Of a stretch of 64,000 nt of DNA, positions 60,197 to 64,000 are shown one piece after another. The stretch comes from an uncultured Pelagibacteraceae bacterium (GTDB lineage Bacteria > Pseudomonadota > Alphaproteobacteria > Pelagibacterales > Pelagibacteraceae). Both the position numbers and the translations under genes were made by a program. Below the pieces are notes generated by a model. The model saw only the letters and a program-made list of their open reading frames with translations, was not told where the DNA came from and ran no database searches. Position 1 is the first letter of the stretch; every line of letters begins with the position of its first letter. The stretch is taken from the NCBI GenBank assembly GCA_902605865.1, contig CACLEJ010000004.1, positions 62,001 through 126,000 of the forward strand. The letters run 5' to 3'.

Positions 60197-60860
60197 GACT
60201 AAACTTCTTAAACTATCAAATGTGAACTTAAACTATAATACTGATAACAATCTTATAAATGTTTTACAAGATGTAAGCTTTGAAGTTGATTATAAGGAAA
60301 CAATATCTGTAGTAGGGGAAAGCGGGTCAGGAAAGACAAGCTTAATAATGTTGATAGGTGGTTTGGAAAAAGCATCTTCAGGAAAAATTGAATTTAAAGA
60401 CTTTGAGATTTCGAGTTTAAAAGAGGATGAGATTTCAGAGATTAGACGAAAGGATATTGGCATTGTTTTTCAATCATTTTATTTAATACCCAATTATACA
60501 GCTTTAGAAAATGTGAGTTTAGCATTAGAAATTAATAAAATTAAAGATCCGATTAATAAAGCAAAAGAAATACTAGATAAGTTTGGCCTTGGAAAGAGGC
60601 TAAATAATTTACCCAGTCAATTATCTGGAGGAGAACAGCAAAGAGTAGCAATTGCACGTTCAATTGTTATGAAGCCTGAATTAATTTTAGCAGATGAGCC
60701 TACTGGAAATTTAGATAGTGAAAATTCTGAGCTAATCTCAAATATTCTTTTTGATTATGTGAAAGAAGAAAATGCAAGTTTAATTATGGTTACGCACGAT
60801 AATAAATTGGCAAATCTTTCTAAGAGAATTATTAAAATAAAGGATGGTAAAATTGAGTAA
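60195..60860 (+). CDS. ybbA: ABC ATPase, YbbA/LolD type
   Basis: A 221-residue ATPase of the MacB/LolD class. Walker A is GESGSGKTS, signature LSGGEQQR, Walker B LILADEPTGNLD and switch LIMVTHDNKLA. It partners the large FtsX-type permease encoded next, with which it overlaps. Such pairs do not import solutes but transmit ATP hydrolysis to the periplasm or extract lipids and proteins. Genetic linkage to tesA is conserved in proteobacteria. Confidence 0.9.
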   Translation: MTKLLKLSNVNLNYNTDNNLINVLQDVSFEVDYKETISVVGESGSGKTSLIMLIGGLEKASSGKIEFKDFEISSLKEDEISEIRRKDIGIVFQSFYLIPNYTALENVSLALEINKIKDPINKAKEILDKFGLGKRLNNLPSQLSGGEQQRVAIARSIVMKPELILADEPTGNLDSENSELISNILFDYVKEENASLIMVTHDNKLANLSKRIIKIKDGKIE

Positions 60861-63378
60861 AAATCAAAATTTTGGTCTTTATTTTAAATATGCTCTTAGA
60901 GATTTAACAAGAAGTTATAATAAGATCTCAAGTATAATTATTACTCTTTTTATAAGTCTCTTTATTTTAAGTTCTATAATGACAATTGAAGATAGCCTAG
61001 AAAATGAACTTAATGAAAATGCAAAATTATTATTAGGGGGTGATATAGAAATTGACTACAACAATAGAGAAGGTGATCAAACTAAAATAGATAAAATTAC
61101 TAAATTTGCTACAGTCTCTCAAATGGTTGAATTTAGTACAATGATTTCAACTGTTAATAAAAAAATCAATAAAACTTCATTTACTAGAGTAAAATCAGTT
61201 GATCAATTTTATCCATTGTATGGCAATGTACTCTATGAACCTAATGACGCTTTAGAAAAATTAAATCAGATAGAAAGTTCAATATTAGTAAATGAAAATA
61301 TTTTTAAAAATTTAAACTTAAAAATAAATGACATTGTAAAAGTTCAAGACAAAGAGTTTAAAGTTATTGGTATAGTTAAAGTTTTACCAGATATTGGCGG
61401 CGCATTTGTATTTGGAGATTTTGCCTTAACAGGTAAAAAAACTTTAGATAAGTTAGACTTAAATACCCTTGGTAGTTTTTTAAATTATGAATATAAAGTT
61501 AAATTTAACAAATCTACTAACAGTAAAGAGGGCATTAAAAGAGTAGAGAGCTTATTTAAAGATCAAAATAGAGTTAGATTAAGATACCCTGAAAACTCAG
61601 CGGGAGGCATTAGACGGATTGTTGATAATTTCTCACAATTTCTATCACTTGTATCAATAAGTGCTATGTTAATTGCTGGCATTGGTATAGCGAATACTCT
61701 TCTATCGTTTATAAATCAAAAAAATTCATCAATTGCAGTTCAAAAAGCAATAGGTGTATTTTCTGGAAATATAAAGACAATCTATTATTTGCAATTAGCT
61801 ATTTTATTAGTTTTAATTACTGTATTTTCATATGGGTTAAGTTTTTTTTTAATCCCAATAGTCGATAAATATATTTCAGATGGTTTGGGTTTAAATATAG
61901 AAGCAAGTTTTTCTTTTCTAAATTTAATTATAGTTTTTTTGGTTGGAATGTTGGTAATGATAATATTTTCTATACCAACTGTTAATTCAATAGATCAAGT
62001 TAAAGCATCAAATTTATTTAGAAATGTTTTTCAAAGTCTTCAATTTAATTATTCAGTGAAATCAGTAATAATTAGCATAGTATTATTGCTAGTATTAATT
62101 AGTCTTTTTGCAATTAGGTCTTCAATACCATTTTATAGTGTTGCATATTTCGTATCATTTTTTATTTGTTTATTAATTTTTTATTGTCTTTCTGTAACAA
62201 TTATTCATTTATTAAAAAAATATAAAAATTCTAAGATTTCAGTAAAAATAGCTGTTAAAAATATTACTCAATCAAAAAGTATCACGCCCATTACAATAAT
62301 GTCTTTAGGTCTTGGAATGACACTTTTGTTAACACTGGCATTTGTTGGCTCAAATTTTAAAAGGGAAATTTCCAAATCTATTCCAGAAATAGCACCAGAT
62401 TATTTTTTCTTAGGAATTCAAAATGATCAACGAGAAAAATTCGAAAAAATCATATTTAATTCTGACAATAAGTCAAAATTAGAGGTAGTCCCTATGGTTT
62501 CAGCAGGTATTGTAAAAATTAATGGGATAGATCCTAATTCTTACATCAAAAATACTAATGACAGTTATTGGGTTATAATGAATGATAGAAGAATATCTTG
62601 GACAGATGAGATACCGAAAGATAATCCTTTAACACAAGGTAACTGGTGGGATTTATCAAGTCCAGATAAATTACAAATTTCTTTGGATAGCAAAGTGGCA
62701 CAAGATTTTGGAGTAAAAATTGGAGATATATTCACCCTCAACATTTATGGAAGAGAAATAGATGGTGAGGTAGTGAATTTTAGATTAGTTGATTATAGAG
62801 ATCTGAGCATTAATTTTGCGATGTTACTAAACCCCCAATTTGCAAATAAAATTCCACATGAGTACCTTTCGACAGTGAAGTTTAATAATATTGATAAATT
62901 CGATGATATTAATTTTCTAGATGAATTCCCAAGTGTTTCTATTGTAAAAATCTCTGATTATTTAAAAAAAGTTACTGATGTTCTTAATAAAGTATTTATA
63001 GCGGTCATTATAATTTCAACTGTTACAGTGATAATAGGATTGGTTGTTATATCCAGTGCAATTATAGTGCAAGGAAAAATAAAAACTTTCCAAAATTTAG
63101 TTTTTAAGATTTTGGGATTTTCAAAAAAAGAAATAATTTACTCATCCTTAATTGAATTCATAATTACATTTTTTTCTATAATTCTATTTTCTACAATTTT
63201 TTCTATAATTTCATCAAAATTTATTATTGAAAATATTTTTCAACTTAAATGGCTATTTGAATTTGATATATTCTTAAATGTAACAATTACAGTTGGATTA
63301 GTAACAATGATATTGATAGTCTTTACAAACCTTAAGTATCTGAGTCCAAAAGTCTATCCGCTAGTCAGAAATGAATAA
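60844..63378 (+). CDS. ybbP: FtsX-like ABC permease, YbbP type
   Basis: An 844-residue membrane protein. A helix near residues 25-45 precedes a large periplasmic domain; three helices follow near 260-390 (SISAMLIAGIGIANTLLSFINQKNSSIAVQKAIG is the FtsX core). A central pair of helices, a second periplasmic domain (about 500-690) and a last FtsX unit (residues 715-835) complete the layout. This doubled arrangement is that of YbbP. The start overlaps ybbA by 17 bases; a TTG at 60853 is an alternative. Probably involved in lipid or lipoprotein handling with TesA; inferred. Confidence 0.88.
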   Translation: MVKLSKNQNFGLYFKYALRDLTRSYNKISSIIITLFISLFILSSIMTIEDSLENELNENAKLLLGGDIEIDYNNREGDQTKIDKITKFATVSQMVEFSTMISTVNKKINKTSFTRVKSVDQFYPLYGNVLYEPNDALEKLNQIESSILVNENIFKNLNLKINDIVKVQDKEFKVIGIVKVLPDIGGAFVFGDFALTGKKTLDKLDLNTLGSFLNYEYKVKFNKSTNSKEGIKRVESLFKDQNRVRLRYPENSAGGIRRIVDNFSQFLSLVSISAMLIAGIGIANTLLSFINQKNSSIAVQKAIGVFSGNIKTIYYLQLAILLVLITVFSYGLSFFLIPIVDKYISDGLGLNIEASFSFLNLIIVFLVGMLVMIIFSIPTVNSIDQVKASNLFRNVFQSLQFNYSVKSVIISIVLLLVLISLFAIRSSIPFYSVAYFVSFFICLLIFYCLSVTIIHLLKKYKNSKISVKIAVKNITQSKSITPITIMSLGLGMTLLLTLAFVGSNFKREISKSIPEIAPDYFFLGIQNDQREKFEKIIFNSDNKSKLEVVPMVSAGIVKINGIDPNSYIKNTNDSYWVIMNDRRISWTDEIPKDNPLTQGNWWDLSSPDKLQISLDSKVAQDFGVKIGDIFTLNIYGREIDGEVVNFRLVDYRDLSINFAMLLNPQFANKIPHEYLSTVKFNNIDKFDDINFLDEFPSVSIVKISDYLKKVTDVLNKVFIAVIIISTVTVIIGLVVISSAIIVQGKIKTFQNLVFKILGFSKKEIIYSSLIEFIITFFSIILFSTIFSIISSKFIIENIFQLKWLFEFDIFLNVTITVGLVTMILIVFTNLKYLSPKVYPLVRNE

Positions 63379-63404
63379 ATTTTAATATTTTGTATATTTT
63401 GGTT

Positions 63405-63794
63405 TTAAATAGAAGCTTTTAAAGCCTGATAAATTAAATCTTCAGTAACTTCACCAATACTTCTGTAAACTTCTGTATCACCCTTAAAAATTAATAGAGT
63501 AGTTTGATAAAGCACATCAAACGAATTTGCTATATCTCTGTTTGTTACATCAAATGCAAAATATTCAATGTTATCGAATTTAATATCTAATAATTCACCC
63601 TCTTTTTTTGCTTTTTGCAAAACTTTCATTTGATTTGCACAAGATCCACAATATTCGATCCAAGAACTGATAACTATAATTTTGCCCTCAGATTGGGCTT
63701 TGTTAAACAAATCTTTATCAAATGTTGTTTTCTTTTCCATTGAATTTGCAGCAAATGCAAAAAAACAGAAAATTAAAATAAAAAATTTTTTCAT
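63405..63794 (-). CDS. Periplasmic thioredoxin-fold protein
   Basis: A 129-residue exported protein. A signal peptide covers residues 1-18 and the active site is Cys49-Gly-Ser-Cys52 in WIEYCGSCANQM. The C-terminal half keeps the thioredoxin layout (YQTTLLIFKGDTEVYRSIGEVTEDLI), but the cis-proline that normally precedes the strand is replaced by Thr-Thr. It resembles the C-terminal domain of DsbD. It may receive electrons from the CcdA encoded at 12057, but this is only a suggestion. Confidence 0.82.
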   Translation of the reverse strand: MKKFFILIFCFFAFAANSMEKKTTFDKDLFNKAQSEGKIIVISSWIEYCGSCANQMKVLQKAKKEGELLDIKFDNIEYFAFDVTNRDIANSFDVLYQTTLLIFKGDTEVYRSIGEVTEDLIYQALKASI

Positions 63795-64000
63795 TGAGAA
63801 TAAAAATACATATTTAGACGATTAAAGAAAATAATTTATAATGACACATGTGTTTTGAATTAAGGCTGAAATTCAACAAAAATTTCTTCTCTAGGCTTCA
63901 ATCTACGAAGCCTAGTATTATAATTAACTTATAATAAGAGAGAGAAATTTGTTAATACAGCATCAGTCATGTTTTAGGAGCGCTAATATTGAATAATAGC
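63795..64000. other. Gene-free right edge with hairpin and possible gene leader
   Basis: No gene is seen in these 206 bases. They hold a 9-bp hairpin (63891-63915), two TATAAT boxes (63919-63924 and 63930-63935), and near the edge an AGGAG (63976-63980) eight bases before TTG at 63989. This looks like the promoter and leader of a gene that continues to the right. Confidence 0.45.
63891..63915. terminator. Hairpin in right-edge intergenic region
   Basis: A perfect 9-bp stem (CTAGGCTTC / GAAGCCTAG) with a seven-base loop. It has no T-run directly after it on the plus strand; on the minus strand TTTTTGTTGAA follows after a purine-rich break. It may end a transcript from either side or be part of a leader RNA. 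Confidence 0.55.

Noticed and set aside
1..64000. Search for CRISPR arrays, insertion sequences, prophage genes, tRNA and rRNA genes
   Set aside because: No repeated spacers, transposase or integrase motifs, T-loop type sequences or rRNA-like stretches were seen by eye. A tRNA scan program would be needed to exclude a divergent tRNA.

Overview
The window is very AT-rich, gene-dense DNA. Genes are packed into short operons with overlaps of 1 to 26 bases, most intergenic gaps are under 130 bases, and GTG or TTG starts are used now and then. Nothing in it looks like an insertion sequence, phage, CRISPR array, rRNA or tRNA. The gene set (many single-copy uptake systems with periplasmic binding proteins, taurine and glycine-betaine use, sugar-acid TRAP transport, 2-oxoglutarate oxygenase, PEP carboxylase, SQR-type sulfide oxidation) is what is expected of a streamlined marine alphaproteobacterium of the SAR11 clade (Pelagibacterales). 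That placement is inferred from style and content, not from a marker gene.

Layout. (1) 1-9395: a sugar-acid catabolic operon: IlvD/Edd-type dehydratase (cut by the left edge), D-2-hydroxyacid dehydrogenase, TRAP transporter (P, Q, M), GarR-like reductase, SDR, FAH-family hydrolase, enolase-superfamily dehydratase and SMP-30 lactonase. The SDR plus FAH hydrolase pair matches the fuconate/rhamnonate-type route that ends in pyruvate plus a hydroxy acid. (2) 9370-15471: PEP carboxylase, CcdA, a gamma-butyrobetaine-hydroxylase-like oxygenase, a HisN-like phosphatase and a class I amidotransferase. (3) 15543-21501: a peptide/opine-type ABC transporter plus AhpD-like and DUF952 proteins. (4) 21505-24437: an SMR protein without the family's key glutamate, a His/Met-rich cupredoxin, and a run of six very small alpha/beta proteins (three NTF2-like, DUF1330, GYD, one unknown). 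(5) 24521-29056: cysteine synthesis (cysK, cysE), a 36-residue metallothionein-like ORF not previously listed, persulfide dioxygenase, SQR and a peroxiredoxin. (6) 29116-36028: Asp/Glu racemase, hydrolase, a glycine-betaine ABC transporter whose permease carries an extra N-terminal domain, MFS carrier and pseudoazurin. (7) 36025-45170: a sugar-type ABC transporter with a degenerate HAD protein, a MetE-C-like enzyme, a cupin and two tandem-NTF2 proteins; this is the best candidate for an undescribed pathway. (8) 45208-59588: sulfonate-related block: HisD-family dehydrogenase, phosphotransacetylase, BASS transporter, a double winged-helix regulator, LDH2-type dehydrogenase, epoxide-hydrolase-like protein, tauCBA, omega-amino-acid/taurine:pyruvate aminotransferase and alanine dehydrogenase. 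(9) 59585-63794: tesA with ybbA/ybbP, and a periplasmic thioredoxin-like protein. The right edge is a gene-free leader.

Two cross-cutting signals stand out. Every one of the five uptake operons that starts with a binding-protein gene has a strong hairpin exactly between that gene and the next transporter gene. And a 14-base motif (TGTCYRAAATGGGK) occurs in front of the regulator at 50221 and again in the divergent tau intergenic region, which suggests that this regulator controls taurine use.
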